Assembly: GCF_018070075.1 (NCBI RefSeq)
Contig: NZ_JAGPXE010000009.1
Span: forward strand, 248,001 to 312,000
Reading direction: 5' to 3'
Source: Saccharopolyspora endophytica
Lineage (GTDB): Bacteria > Actinomycetota > Actinomycetes > Mycobacteriales > Pseudonocardiaceae
DNA length: 64,000 bases
The notes beneath the pieces were generated by a model, which was given only the letters and a program-made list of their open reading frames with translations, had not been told where the DNA came from and made no database searches. The translations under genes and the position numbers were made by a program. Of this stretch, positions 46,359 through 57,037 are shown piece by piece (positions within the stretch are counted from its first letter, which is position 1; each line of letters starts with the position of its first letter).

Positions 46359-47657
46359 TCAGGCGCCCGTCCGGGCCGGATTCGCGCCCCGGTCCGCGGC
46401 GGGTCGCCTGGGGGCGTTTCTCCGGATCGATACGGAGAAGGCCGTCGCCAGCAGGCAGAGCAATCCCGATCCGTACCAGGCCAGCGCGTAGTCGCCGAAG
46501 TGGTCGCGGATCAGCCCGGCCCCGCCGGCGACGGCCGCCGCACCCACCTGGTGCGAGGCGAACACCCAGCCGAACACCACCGAGGCCTTCGGCCCGAAGT
46601 GCTCGCGGCACAGCGCCATCGTCGGCGGCACCGTGGCGACCCAGTCCAGGCCGTAGAAGACGACGAACATCACCATCTCCGCCCCCGGCGTCGGGGCGAA
46701 CAGCTGCGGCAGCACGAACAGCGAAGCGCCGCGCAGCGTGTAGTAGACGGCCAGCAGCACGCGCGGGTTGATCTTGTCGGTGAGGTAGCCCGACGCCACG
46801 GTGCCGAGCACGTCGAAGACCCCGATGAGCGCGAGCAGCCCGGCGGCCATCGTGGTGGGCATGCCGTGGTCGTGCGCTGCGGGCACGAAGTGGGTGTTGA
46901 CCAATCCGTTGGTGCTGGCCCCGCAGATCGCGAAACCGCCTGCCAGCAGCCAGAAGGCGGGCGTGCGGGCCGCCTCGGCGAGCGTCCTGACGGCGATCAC
47001 CGCGGGATTTCCCCTCTCCTGCGAGGGTTCCGGCTCATCACCGGTGGCCCCGTAGGCGGAAACCCCGAGATCGCGCGGGTGTTCGCGCATCACGAGCCAG
47101 ACGATGACGGCGACCAGCAGCGCGGCGGTGGTGATGGTCAGCGAGGCCGCGCGCCAGCCCCGGCTCTCCACCAGCATCGCCTCCACCGGCAGGAAGACCA
47201 GCTGCCCGGTCGCGCTGCCGGCCGTGAGCACGCCGCTGACCAGGCCGCGCCGGGCCACGAACCAGCGGTCGACCACCGTGGACACGAACGCCAGCGCCAT
47301 CGAGCCGGTACCCAGCCCCACCAGCAGGCCCCAGCACAGGATCAGCTGCCACGGCTCGGTCATGAACACCGTCAGACCGCTGCCCACCCCCACGAGCAGC
47401 AGCGCCGAGGTGGTGACGCGCCGGACGCCGAAGCGCACCATCAGCGCCGCGGCGAACGGCGCGGTAAGCCCGAACAGCAGCAGGTTCAGCGACACCGCCG
47501 CCGAGATCAGCCCGTGCGGCCAGCCGAACTCCCGGTGCAGCGGATCCATCAGCACCCCGGGCGCCGACCGGAAGGCGGCGGCCCCCACCAGGGCGATGAA
47601 CGCGACGACGGCGATCGACCAGGCGGGGTGCACCCGCGCGGGCAGCATGCGAACCAT
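46359..47657 (-). CDS. MFS transporter
   Basis: A ~432-residue transporter with about 12 transmembrane segments and a cytoplasmic loop near residue 195 (REHPRDLGVSAYG). It resembles the monocarboxylate/oxalate-formate antiporter-like branch, with R-S-A-P-G-V-L-M-D-P and GWRAAS in the central loop and LTDKINPRVLLA in the second half. Start uncertain (ATG at 47657 or 47648). It is divergent to the GlxA-type regulator 72 bases away, which probably controls it. Substrate unknown. Confidence 0.88.
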   Translation of the reverse strand: MVRMLPARVHPAWSIAVVAFIALVGAAAFRSAPGVLMDPLHREFGWPHGLISAAVSLNLLLFGLTAPFAAALMVRFGVRRVTTSALLLVGVGSGLTVFMTEPWQLILCWGLLVGLGTGSMALAFVSTVVDRWFVARRGLVSGVLTAGSATGQLVFLPVEAMLVESRGWRAASLTITTAALLVAVIVWLVMREHPRDLGVSAYGATGDEPEPSQERGNPAVIAVRTLAEAARTPAFWLLAGGFAICGASTNGLVNTHFVPAAHDHGMPTTMAAGLLALIGVFDVLGTVASGYLTDKINPRVLLAVYYTLRGASLFVLPQLFAPTPGAEMVMFVVFYGLDWVATVPPTMALCREHFGPKASVVFGWVFASHQVGAAAVAGGAGLIRDHFGDYALAWYGSGLLCLLATAFSVSIRRNAPRRPAADRGANPARTGA

Positions 47658-47728
47658 GCTGACCAGCGTGATCGAGCGCTGGAGGCCGAACCAGTGGCCG
47701 GAGGGACACAATGTGGGAAGATTCGGCC

Positions 47729-48676
47729 ATGAGGCCGCATCGGATCGCCGTGCTCGGCGTGGAGACCGTCGTCGGGTTCGACCTTGCGATACCGCCGCAG
47801 ATCTTCGCGGGCGCCACCGGGCCGGACGGACCGCTCTACGAGGTGCGCGTGTGCAGCATCGACGGCGGGCCGCTGGCCACGAACAGGGGCTTCACGGTCC
47901 TGCCCGAGTGCGGCACCGACGCGCTGCGCGAGCCGGACACCGTCATCGTGCCCGGCGTCGACACCGAGACCTTCACCGAGGACCCCAAGGTCACCGACTA
48001 CCTGCGGAACCTGCCCGCGGGCACCCGGATCATGTCGATCTGCACCGGCGCGTTCGTGCTCGCCGCCGCGGGCCTGCTCGACGGCCGCCCGGCGACCACG
48101 CACTGGGCGCACGCCGACCGGTTCCGCGAGATGTTCCCGCACGTCGAGCTGCGCCCGGACGTGCTGTTCGTCGACGACGGCGACCTGCTGACCTCCGCTG
48201 GGGTGGCCGCCGGGATCGACCTGTGCCTGCACGTCATCCGCAACGACCACGGCAGCGAGATCGCCAACCGGGCGGCGAGGCGCAACGTCGTCCCGCCCTG
48301 GCGCGACGGCGGGCAATCGCAGTTCATCGAACGCCCGCTGCCCTCCCCCGGCGCCACCGGCACCGCACCCACCCGCGAATGGCTGCTGCACCGGCTCGCC
48401 GAACCGCTGACGCTGGAGGCGATCGCCGCGCACGCGGGCATGAGCGTGCGGACCTTCACCCGGCGGTTCCGCGAGGAGACCGGCACCTCGCCGCTGGACT
48501 GGCTGCTGGGACAGCGCATCGAGCACGCGCGGCACCTGCTGGAGCACACCGACCTGCCGATCGAGGAGGTCGCGGTCGCCTCCGGGCTCAACACCGCCAC
48601 CTCGCTGCGCAAGCACCTGCGCGCGCGGCTGGGCATCGGTCCGGCCGCCTACCGCCGGACCTTCCACCAGGACTGA
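47729..48676 (+). CDS. GlxA-family AraC regulator with DJ-1/PfpI domain
   Basis: A 315-residue regulator. Residues 1-170 are a DJ-1/PfpI-like sensor with SICTGAFVLAAAGLLDG, where the Cys sits in the nucleophile elbow (G-A-F). The C-terminal AraC domain has LEAIAAHAGMSVRTFTRRFR and EEVAVASGLNTATSLRKHLR. The ATG at 47729 has GGGAAG 8 bases upstream; one six codons earlier is possible. Faces the MFS gene. Confidence 0.93.
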   Translation: MRPHRIAVLGVETVVGFDLAIPPQIFAGATGPDGPLYEVRVCSIDGGPLATNRGFTVLPECGTDALREPDTVIVPGVDTETFTEDPKVTDYLRNLPAGTRIMSICTGAFVLAAAGLLDGRPATTHWAHADRFREMFPHVELRPDVLFVDDGDLLTSAGVAAGIDLCLHVIRNDHGSEIANRAARRNVVPPWRDGGQSQFIERPLPSPGATGTAPTREWLLHRLAEPLTLEAIAAHAGMSVRTFTRRFREETGTSPLDWLLGQRIEHARHLLEHTDLPIEEVAVASGLNTATSLRKHLRARLGIGPAAYRRTFHQD

Positions 48677-48786
48677 GAACTGTTGAGCAGCGGGACCTGA
48701 GCGCCTCCTCCACTCACGAGTCGAGCAACCTCCCCGACCGATGCGCGTCTTCTCCAGTGAGCGATCGGTACGGAGAGGCGGAGAAC

Positions 48787-49443
48787 ATGACTCGCAAGAG
48801 GATCATCCTGGCGGCCACCGCCGCACTGCTCACCGTCGGTCTCAGCGCCTGCGACGAGGACGGTGCGACGTCGTCCAGCAGGCTCGTCGGCGGCTCCTCG
48901 CCGGAGCCGCCGACGCACTCCGAGGCGACCGGCAGCACCCCGGCCGCCGAGGTGCCACCACCCGCCGAGACCACGACCTCGAAGACCGAGGCCGACCCGG
49001 CACCGCAGACGCGGCTGTGCGAGGTGGGGGACCTCGCGGTGACGGTCGAGTACGTCGACGCGGGCGCGGGAACCGCGCACCACGCGCTGCGGTTCACCAA
49101 CTCCGGCAGCTCCACCTGCGAGATCCAGGGCTTCGCCGGGGTGTCCTACGTCGGCGGCGACGACGGTCACCAGATCGGCCGGCCCGCGCACCGCGAGGGC
49201 GGCAAGGGCCCGGCCATCACGCTGCAACCCGGCGGGCAGGCGTGGGCGCCGCTGGCGGCCCCGCGCACGGAGAACTACGACTCGGCCACCTGCCGCCCGG
49301 AGGAAGCCCGCGGCCTGCGCATCTACCCGCCGCAGGAGTACGACTCGATGTTCGTCCCCCTGACCGGGACGGCCTGCGCCAACCCGGACCTCCCGGGCGA
49401 GCAGCTCAAGGTGAAGACCCTCCAACCGGGCTCACCCTCCTGA
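48787..49443 (+). CDS. DUF4232 lipoprotein
   Basis: A 218-residue lipoprotein: signal peptide with L-S-A-C near residue 22, a Ser/Pro/Thr/Glu linker to ~70, then the DUF4232 domain (ALRFTNSGSSTCEIQGFAGV, ending with a disulphide-type Cys pair and LPGEQLKVKTLQP). Domain function unknown; extracytoplasmic beta sandwich. ATG at 48787 with GGAG nearby. Confidence 0.88.
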   Translation: MTRKRIILAATAALLTVGLSACDEDGATSSSRLVGGSSPEPPTHSEATGSTPAAEVPPPAETTTSKTEADPAPQTRLCEVGDLAVTVEYVDAGAGTAHHALRFTNSGSSTCEIQGFAGVSYVGGDDGHQIGRPAHREGGKGPAITLQPGGQAWAPLAAPRTENYDSATCRPEEARGLRIYPPQEYDSMFVPLTGTACANPDLPGEQLKVKTLQPGSPS

Positions 49444-49450
49444 GCACCCC

Positions 49451-49516
49451 CGTCACAATTTCGCGCGAAATTCGAGCCCGGCTCTGGGGATTCGAATTTC
49501 GCGCGAAATTGTGACG
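49451..49516. repeat. Nested inverted repeat: two palindromes forming a 25-bp-stem element
   Basis: Two copies of AATTTCGCGCGAAATT (49457-49472 and 49495-49510) are themselves placed so that 49451-49475 is the exact reverse complement of 49492-49516 (25 bases, 16-base loop). It sits between convergent genes, so it may act as a terminator, but the self-palindromic arms could also form a cruciform or protein-binding pair. The same 16-mer is at 32461. Confidence 0.9.
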
Positions 49517-49528
49517 GCCGAGCGAGGG

Positions 49529-50976
49529 TCAGGGCCGGAGGTCGCCTCGGGCGGGGTGGGAACGCCACTGCGCCTCGGTGACGTCGGCGACGGGCGAGGC
49601 GTTGGCCCGCGCGGTTTCCGGGGTGACCCGCCAGAGGCCGCCGCGGGTGTCGAGGACACCGACCTCGCCCGTAGGGGAGCGCAGGGCCGGGGCGCCGGAG
49701 GCGATCTCGGCGACCACCGGGAGCTCGTCCACGGGATCCGGGCGGTCGTCGAGGACCGTCACCGCGACGGTCTCGGCCACCGAGCGGCGTTCGAGCCGGA
49801 CCCTGGCGCCGTCGTGGACGAGGTCGACCGTGCGCACCGGTGAGGGAACCGCGACGCCGTCCAGCGCCCGGGCCGCTCGCGCAGGGGTGCCGCACCCGTC
49901 GGCGCCGGTGATGTCGATGCCGAAGTGCCGGATGTCGGTGGGGGCCGGGGCGAGCGCGGTGGCGCGCAGGACGTCGACCGGCACCGTTTCGCACGGGTCC
50001 GATGTGGAGGGACGGATCCGCCCCTCGCCGTCGCGGACGATTCCCGGACCTTCCTGCCACGGGCCGGGAATCGTCACCGGCTCGTACGGGTGGCGGGTGA
50101 ACTCCCTGTCCCAGAAAGTGATCTGGGTACCGCCGGTGGTCTGGTGCGCGATGGCGAAGGCGTCCAGCGTCGGCGAGTAGGCCCAGTCCGCGCTGAACGC
50201 GTCGACGACCGACCGGCCGCGCTCCCCACCGGCAGGCCGGAATCCGCGCTCGGTCAGCGCCTGAACGTCCTTGGCGAACAACGGGTCTCGCGATCGCAGC
50301 ACGAACTGCCCGGCGCCGTTCCAGCCCGCGCCCTTGGCGGTGGTGTCGGTGAACAGCAGGTAGAACCAGCCGTCCACGAACACCGCCGAGGGCTGCCCGG
50401 CGCCGTAGACGTTGCCGCGCGGGACCTCACCCGCCGCGGTCACGATCGGCGCGGCACCGCGCCTCCACGCCATGCCGTCCGCGCTGGTCGCGACCCCGAT
50501 GGCGTTGCCGTGCGCGTGATCGCCCGCAGCGCCCGTGTAGTAGAGGTAGTAGCGGTCGCCCACGTGCAGCACCGACGGATCGCAGGTGTGCATCCCGTCG
50601 AAACGCCCCGGCTCACCGGCGAAGACCGGAACCGCCGGAGCCGCGCCTTCGGCGAACGGACCGTCCGGCGAGGCCGCCGAGGCGTGCAGGACGTCGTCAC
50701 CCGCGGGTCCCACGCCCGGCAGCTGGCTGCACCACCACGCGCGGTACCGGCCGTCCTCGGCCAGCACCGACGGCCCGTAGTTGTACGGCGCGGGCAACCC
50801 GCCCGCCGCCACCACACCGGGGCTCCCGCGCTCGGAGGCGGTCCTCAGCTCCACCGGCTGCGGCACCGGAACCGGCCGCTGCCGCTGCACCACCTGCGTC
50901 ACCGGGCTGCCGTCGACCTGCGTGCAGCCCGCCAGCAGCACGACGGCGACCAGGCATAACGGCAGCCGGCCGCGCA

Positions 50977-50977
<1 letters not shown>
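49529..50977 (-). CDS. Lipoprotein with five-bladed beta-propeller glycosidase-like fold
   Basis: A 482-residue lipoprotein: signal and lipobox L-L-A-G-C near residue 18, then repeated blade-like segments (DGRYRAWWCSQLPG, CDPSVLHVGDRYYLYYTGA, SAVFVDGWFYLLFTD, FSADWAYSPTLDAFAIA). The pattern DPSV-x-x-x-G-x-Y-Y-L-Y-Y-T-G is like GH43/GH32/DUF1861-type propellers. The catalytic acid set is not certain, so enzyme activity is open. The GTG at 50977 overlaps the aroQ stop by 1 base (TAGTG). Confidence 0.75.
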
Positions 50978-52735
<1,758 letters not shown>

Positions 52736-52742
52736 AAACCCC

Positions 52743-53258
52743 CTAGCTGGACAGTGCGGCGAGGTCGTCGACGACCCGGTCGACGACCTGCGCGGGTTCG
52801 AGCTCGTCGGTGGTGACCTCCACGGCGGCCACCGATCGGTAGATCGGCAGGCGCGCGTCCAGCAGCGCCTTGAACGTGGCGCGCGGGTTGATCCCGGCCA
52901 GCAGCGGGCGCGCGGTGGACAGCCCCACGCGGCGCGCACCTTCGGCGAGACCGACCGACAGGAACACCACCGGGTGCCCGGCGAGCCGTTCGCGGGTCAG
53001 CTCGGACAGCACCGCGCCGCCGCCGAGCGCCAGCACGCCGTCGTGCTCGCGCAGCGCGGTGTCGACGGCCCGCTCCTCCAGCGCGCGGAAGGCGGGTTCG
53101 CCGTCGTTGGCGAAGATGTCACCGATCTCGCGGCCGGTGCTCTCGACGACGTCGGCGTCGGTGTCGCGGAACTTCACACCGAGGCGTTCGGCCAGCAGCC
53201 TGCCGATGGTGGTCTTGCCCGCGCCGGGCGGGCCGATCACGATCGCGCGCGGCGACAT
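52743..53258 (-). CDS. aroK: Shikimate kinase
   Basis: Phosphorylates shikimate. 171 residues: P-loop GPPGAGKTTIGRLLA, DTDADVVESTG with the shikimate-binding Asp, GGGAVL, and the lid R in R-P-L-L-A. The start overlaps the aroC stop by one base (TGATG). Confidence 0.97.
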   Translation of the reverse strand: MSPRAIVIGPPGAGKTTIGRLLAERLGVKFRDTDADVVESTGREIGDIFANDGEPAFRALEERAVDTALREHDGVLALGGGAVLSELTRERLAGHPVVFLSVGLAEGARRVGLSTARPLLAGINPRATFKALLDARLPIYRSVAAVEVTTDELEPAQVVDRVVDDLAALSS

Positions 53259-54463
53259 CACCGCACCTGCCGCTTCTGCGCGCGCTCGCGCAGCGAGGCG
53301 AGGTAGCCCTCGACGTTGCGGCGGGTCTCCGGCAGCGAGTCGCCGCCGAACTTCTCCAGCGCGGCCTCGGCCAGCACCAGCGCCACCATCGTCTCGGCGA
53401 CCACCGCGGCGCGCGGTACGGCGGTGATGTCGGAGCGCTGGTGCATCGCCTGCGCGGGCTCGCCGGTCACCATGTCCACAGTGGCCAGTGCGCGCGGCAG
53501 GCTGGAGATGGGCTTCTTGGCGGCGCGCACGATCAGCGGCTCGCCGTTGGTGATGCCGCCTTCGAGACCGCCCGCGCGGTTGCTGTCGCGGCGGACCCAG
53601 TTGACGCCCTGGTCGGGGTAGATCTCGTCGTGCGCGGCGCTGCCCCGGCGGTGGGCGTTGGCGAAGCCCTCGCCGATCTCCACGCCCTTGATCGCCTGGA
53701 TGCTCATCAGCGCACCGGCCAGGCGGGCGTCGAGCTTGCGGTCCCAGTGCACGTGCGAGCCGATGCCCGGGGGCAGGTTGTAGGCGATGACCTCGACGAC
53801 ACCGCCGAGGGTGTCGCCGTCCTTCTTCGCGGCGTCGACCTCGGCCATCATCCGCTCGGTGGCGGTGTCGCCGAAGGCGCGGACCGGGTTCTCGTCGATC
53901 GCGGCCAGGTCGTCGGGGCCGGGCAGCACCTCGCCGGTGGCGTCCACGCCGCCGAGGCTGACCACGTGGGAGACGATCTCGACGCCGAACAGCTGGCGCA
54001 GGAACTGCCGGGCGACGGTGCCGACGGCCACGCGCGCAGCGGTCTCGCGGGCACTGGCGCGCTCCAGGACCGGGCGGGCCTCGTCGAAGCCGTACTTCTG
54101 CATGCCGGCGATGTCGGCGTGACCGGGGCGCGGACGGGTCAGCGGCTCGTTGCGGGCCAGGTTGGCCAGCACGTCCTCGTCGACCGGGTCGGCGGACATG
54201 ACCTGTTCCCACTTGGGCCACTCGGTGTTGCCGATGCGCACCGCGATCGGGCCGCCCTGGGTGCGGCCGTGCCGGACACCGCCGATGATCTCCAGCTCGT
54301 CGGCCTCGAAGTTCATCCGCGGGCTGCGCCCGAAGCCGAGCTTGCGGCGCTCCAGCTGGGTCGCGATCTCGGTCGAGGTCACCTCGACCCCGGCCACCAT
54401 GCCTTCCAGCACCGCGACGAGGGCGGGGCCGTGCGATTCTCCAGCGGTCATCCAGCGCAACAC
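53258..54463 (-). CDS. aroC: Chorismate synthase
   Basis: Last step to chorismate; needs reduced FMN. 401 residues with [31 protein letters not shown] and the late [10 protein letters not shown]. It is the first aro gene in this run: aroC, aroK, aroB, aroQ are all coupled or close. Confidence 0.98.
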   Translation of the reverse strand: MLRWMTAGESHGPALVAVLEGMVAGVEVTSTEIATQLERRKLGFGRSPRMNFEADELEIIGGVRHGRTQGGPIAVRIGNTEWPKWEQVMSADPVDEDVLANLARNEPLTRPRPGHADIAGMQKYGFDEARPVLERASARETAARVAVGTVARQFLRQLFGVEIVSHVVSLGGVDATGEVLPGPDDLAAIDENPVRAFGDTATERMMAEVDAAKKDGDTLGGVVEVIAYNLPPGIGSHVHWDRKLDARLAGALMSIQAIKGVEIGEGFANAHRRGSAAHDEIYPDQGVNWVRRDSNRAGGLEGGITNGEPLIVRAAKKPISSLPRALATVDMVTGEPAQAMHQRSDITAVPRAAVVAETMVALVLAEAALEKFGGDSLPETRRNVEGYLASLRERAQKRQVR

Positions 54464-54511
54464 ACCACAGATCCTGCCACGCTCTGCCCTGGGGGAACCC
54501 GCCCGGGTGGG

Positions 54512-55093
54512 TCACGGCCAGCTCAGAGTCACCAGCCAGGACGGAACCAGCACCGCCGGACCGTGGGCGACCGCCTCTGCGCGCCTCCACAGCGCGCCGA
54601 CCAGGGTGAACGCCGCCGCGACCACGACGACCCCGGCGACGGCGGGAACCGACACCGCACCCACCACCGCGCCCAGGACACCGGCGAGCTTGACGTCCCC
54701 CGCACCCATCGCGGCCGGGGATATGACCCTGACCACCAGGTACGTCCCACCCAGCAGGACGAGCCCGGCCGCCGAGCCGAGCGCGACCCCCGGCCGGTGC
54801 GCCGCGACGACGCTCAGCAGCGCGGCGGCGACCGGGTAGGCGGGCAGGGTCAGGGCGTCGGGAAGCCGGTGAACCCGCAGGTCGCAGGCGCTGAGGACGA
54901 CCGCGAGCCAGCCCAGCGCGAGCGGGACCGGCAACCACCACCCGGGCGGCTGCCGGAGCGCCACGAGCGCCCACGCCAGCGACACCCCGATCTCGCACCA
55001 GCCGGGTGGGACGGCGGTGCCGCGGCGGAGTCGACCCAGCAGGTGGCGTCCGGCCCATCCGGCGAGGGCTCCGGCCGCGATCAACGCGCTCAT
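54512..55093 (-). CDS. Prepilin peptidase (A24 family)
   Basis: A ~193-residue polytopic membrane aspartyl protease that cleaves type IV prepilin leaders. The two active-site Asp are in ACDLRVHRLPDAL and the GAGDVKLAG motif. It lacks the N-terminal methylase domain, as usual in actinobacteria. ATG at 55093; it lies 48 bases upstream of aroC in the same direction. A gene of this kind beside aroC is also seen in mycobacteria. Confidence 0.88.
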   Translation of the reverse strand: MSALIAAGALAGWAGRHLLGRLRRGTAVPPGWCEIGVSLAWALVALRQPPGWWLPVPLALGWLAVVLSACDLRVHRLPDALTLPAYPVAAALLSVVAAHRPGVALGSAAGLVLLGGTYLVVRVISPAAMGAGDVKLAGVLGAVVGAVSVPAVAGVVVVAAAFTLVGALWRRAEAVAHGPAVLVPSWLVTLSWP

Positions 55094-55183
55094 CCCGACG
55101 ACGGTGCCGGGACTCCCGCCCCGCGCGGCGGACGAACGGCCCGAAGGGTCGCGTGTCGGCACCCGCGCGGGGCAGTGGTCAGT

Positions 55184-55235
55184 TCTGGTCCGAACCGTCC
55201 ACGATCGAAGTTCGCCGCGCCCGGTTCAGACCAGA
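55184..55235 (-). terminator. Hairpin after the EIIA gene; arms resemble dre half-sites
   Basis: A 14-bp inverted repeat with one mismatch (TCTGGTCCGAACCG / CGGTTCAGACCAGA, 24-base loop) starting 14 bases past the EIIA stop. Each arm also looks like a weak dre operator. I call it a terminator by position. Confidence 0.5.
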
Positions 55236-55248
55236 TCCGCCCTCCGCC

Positions 55249-55704
55249 TCACCCCTCGAGGGTGAACAGCGCGTCTCCCGGGAGGACCTGGGTGTCCTCC
55301 CGGAGGTCCGCCAAGGACTCCGCCGGGGCGTCCAGGGCCACCACCGGGCAGATCGAGGAGTAGCCCTGGGCCTCGATCTCCGTCGGGTTCCAGGTGATGA
55401 TCTTCTGCCCGGCCTCGACCGCATCGCCCTTGCCGACGTGCAGCGTGAAGCCCTCGCCCTTGAGCTTGACCGTGTCGATGCCCAGGTGGACCAGCACCGC
55501 GCCGCCCGAGGACGCCGCGATGACGAACGCGTGCGGGTGCAGCGTCACGACCTGGCCCGCGACCGGGGCGACCGCGTCGCCCTCGCCGCCGGAGGGCTTC
55601 ACCGCGACACCGGGACCCACCATGGCCTGCGAGAACACCGGGTCCGGGACGTCGCTGAGCGACGTGGTCAGACCCGCTACCGGACTGCCGACCTCGGTGC
55701 TCAC
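55249..55704 (-). CDS. PTS EIIA (glucose/GlcNAc type)
   Basis: Passes phosphate from HPr to EIIB. A 151-residue Crr-type domain: SPVAGLTTSLSDVPDPVFSQ, HPHAFVIAA with one active-site His, and VLVHLGIDTVKLKG with the phospho-accepting His. The GTG at 55704 overlaps the EIIB stop (GTGA). Confidence 0.93.
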   Translation of the reverse strand: MSTEVGSPVAGLTTSLSDVPDPVFSQAMVGPGVAVKPSGGEGDAVAPVAGQVVTLHPHAFVIAASSGGAVLVHLGIDTVKLKGEGFTLHVGKGDAVEAGQKIITWNPTEIEAQGYSSICPVVALDAPAESLADLREDTQVLPGDALFTLEG

Positions 55705-55940
55705 ATCAGGTCCTCGATGTCGCCGGCCAGCGTGTCCGCCTCCGGTCCCACCACAACCTGGACGACCGTGCCCTGCACCATCACGCCGTGCGCGCCCGCG
55801 GCCTTGAGGCCCGCCTCGTCGATCTTCGAGCCGTCCTCGACCTCGCAGCGCAGCCGCGTGATGCACGGCTCGATCTCGACGATGTTGTCCCCGCCGCCCA
55901 GCGCGGAGAGGATCGCCTCGGCCTTGTCCTGAGCCACCAC
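55701..55940 (-). CDS. PTS EIIB (glucose/GlcNAc type)
   Basis: A 79-residue stand-alone IIB domain: AILSALGGGDNIVEIEPCITRLRCEV, whose first Cys (CITRLR) is the phosphorylation site (quoted motif split as NIVEIE / PCITRLR). Two adjacent GTG codons can start it (55940 or 55937); GGGAG lies 3 and 6 bases upstream respectively. Divergent to the dasR-type gene; coupled to EIIA. Confidence 0.92.
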   Translation of the reverse strand: MVAQDKAEAILSALGGGDNIVEIEPCITRLRCEVEDGSKIDEAGLKAAGAHGVMVQGTVVQVVVGPEADTLAGDIEDLM

Positions 55941-56075
55941 GTGCTCCCTTCGTGCTCTCGCCACCGCGGCCAGCGGACCGCGACGCGACGATCTTGCGCC
56001 ACGTGATGTCGATGCGGCAACGAAAGCAGAGCCTTGTTGACACCTGATCGCATGACGGCGCATTCTTCGCAACCA

Positions 56076-56091
56076 ACTGGTTTAGACCGGA
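56076..56091. promoter_or_regulatory. dre operator (DasR binding site)
   Basis: ACTGGTTTAGACCGGA against the DasR consensus ACTGGTCTAGACCACT: 12 of 16 positions match, including both ACTGGT and AGACC. It is centred between EIIB (start 55940) and the dasR-type gene (56182), so it can serve both. Confidence 0.75.
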
Positions 56092-56181
56092 CAGTACCAA
56101 CGACCGGTCGCGGTTCTCATCCGAACCGGCGGCGAGTTCACGACAGCGAACTCACGCCAGGGTGGCACGACAGGAGGCGGC

Positions 56182-56949
56182 ATGGGAGAAGAACCGAGTT
56201 CTCTCCAGCACGCGGCCTCGCGCGGCCTGCCCGACGGACCGATGCCGAAACACGTGCAACTGCGGGAGATCCTGCGCGAGCTGGCCGGCGACGAGCTCCC
56301 GCCCGGCGCCGCGGTGCCGTCGGAGCGCGAACTGGCGCTGCGCTACGGGGTCTCCCGGCTGACGGTGCGCGAGGCGATCGGCCAGCTGGTCACCGAAGGC
56401 CTGCTGGTCCGGGTGCGCGGCAAGGGCACCTTCACCACGCGCCCGCGCATCGACTGGCAGGTGCACCTGGCGTCGTTCACCGAGGACATGCGCCGCCGCG
56501 GCATGCACCCGGAGACCGTGCTGCTCGACGCGGCCGAGGCCGTCCCGCCCCCGGCCACCGCGCAGGCGCTCGGCCTGGCACCGCAGCAGACCGCGTTCTG
56601 GCTGTTCCGGCTGCGCAAGGCCGACGGGATGCCGATGGCCGTCGAACGCGGCTGGTACCACCCGGAATCGGTGCCCGACCTGCTCGACCAGGACCTCACC
56701 GCCTCGCTGTACACGCTGCTGTCCCGGCGGTACCGGCTCCAGCTGGAGTCGGGCACGCAGACCGTGCTGGCCGACGACGCCGACGCCGAAACCGCGCGCC
56801 TGCTGGGCATCCGGCCCGGGTGCTCGCTGCTGGTGTTCCGGCGGATCTCCACCGCGCGCGGACGGCCGGTGGAGGACATGACCTCCTGGTACCGCGGTGA
56901 CCGATATCAGCTGACCATGCAGCTCGACCGCGAACCGGGCGAGCCGTGA
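56182..56949 (+). CDS. dasR: DasR-type GntR regulator of amino-sugar use
   Basis: A 255-residue GntR/HutC regulator. Residues ~22-90 are a winged helix (VPSERELALRYGVSRLTVRE, then GKGTFTT), the rest is a UTRA effector domain (FTEDMRRRGMHPET, FRLRKADGMPMAVERGWY). DasR is released from dre sites by glucosamine-6-phosphate and controls chitin/GlcNAc uptake and antibiotic genes. The dre site upstream and the flanking GlcNAc PTS genes support the name. ATG with AGGAGG upstream. Confidence 0.88.
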   Translation: MGEEPSSLQHAASRGLPDGPMPKHVQLREILRELAGDELPPGAAVPSERELALRYGVSRLTVREAIGQLVTEGLLVRVRGKGTFTTRPRIDWQVHLASFTEDMRRRGMHPETVLLDAAEAVPPPATAQALGLAPQQTAFWLFRLRKADGMPMAVERGWYHPESVPDLLDQDLTASLYTLLSRRYRLQLESGTQTVLADDADAETARLLGIRPGCSLLVFRRISTARGRPVEDMTSWYRGDRYQLTMQLDREPGEP

Positions 56950-57037
56950 GGCGAGAACCGGACAAGACGAACCAGCGCACCACCGAAATCGTTTGCAATG
57001 ATCTCCCAACCCCGGTGAACCAAGCAGGAGGTATCCG

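Noticed and set aside
53259..55058. Upstream extension of the aroK frame
   Set aside because: Runs through aroC in another frame; aroK begins at its P-loop N-terminus at 53258.
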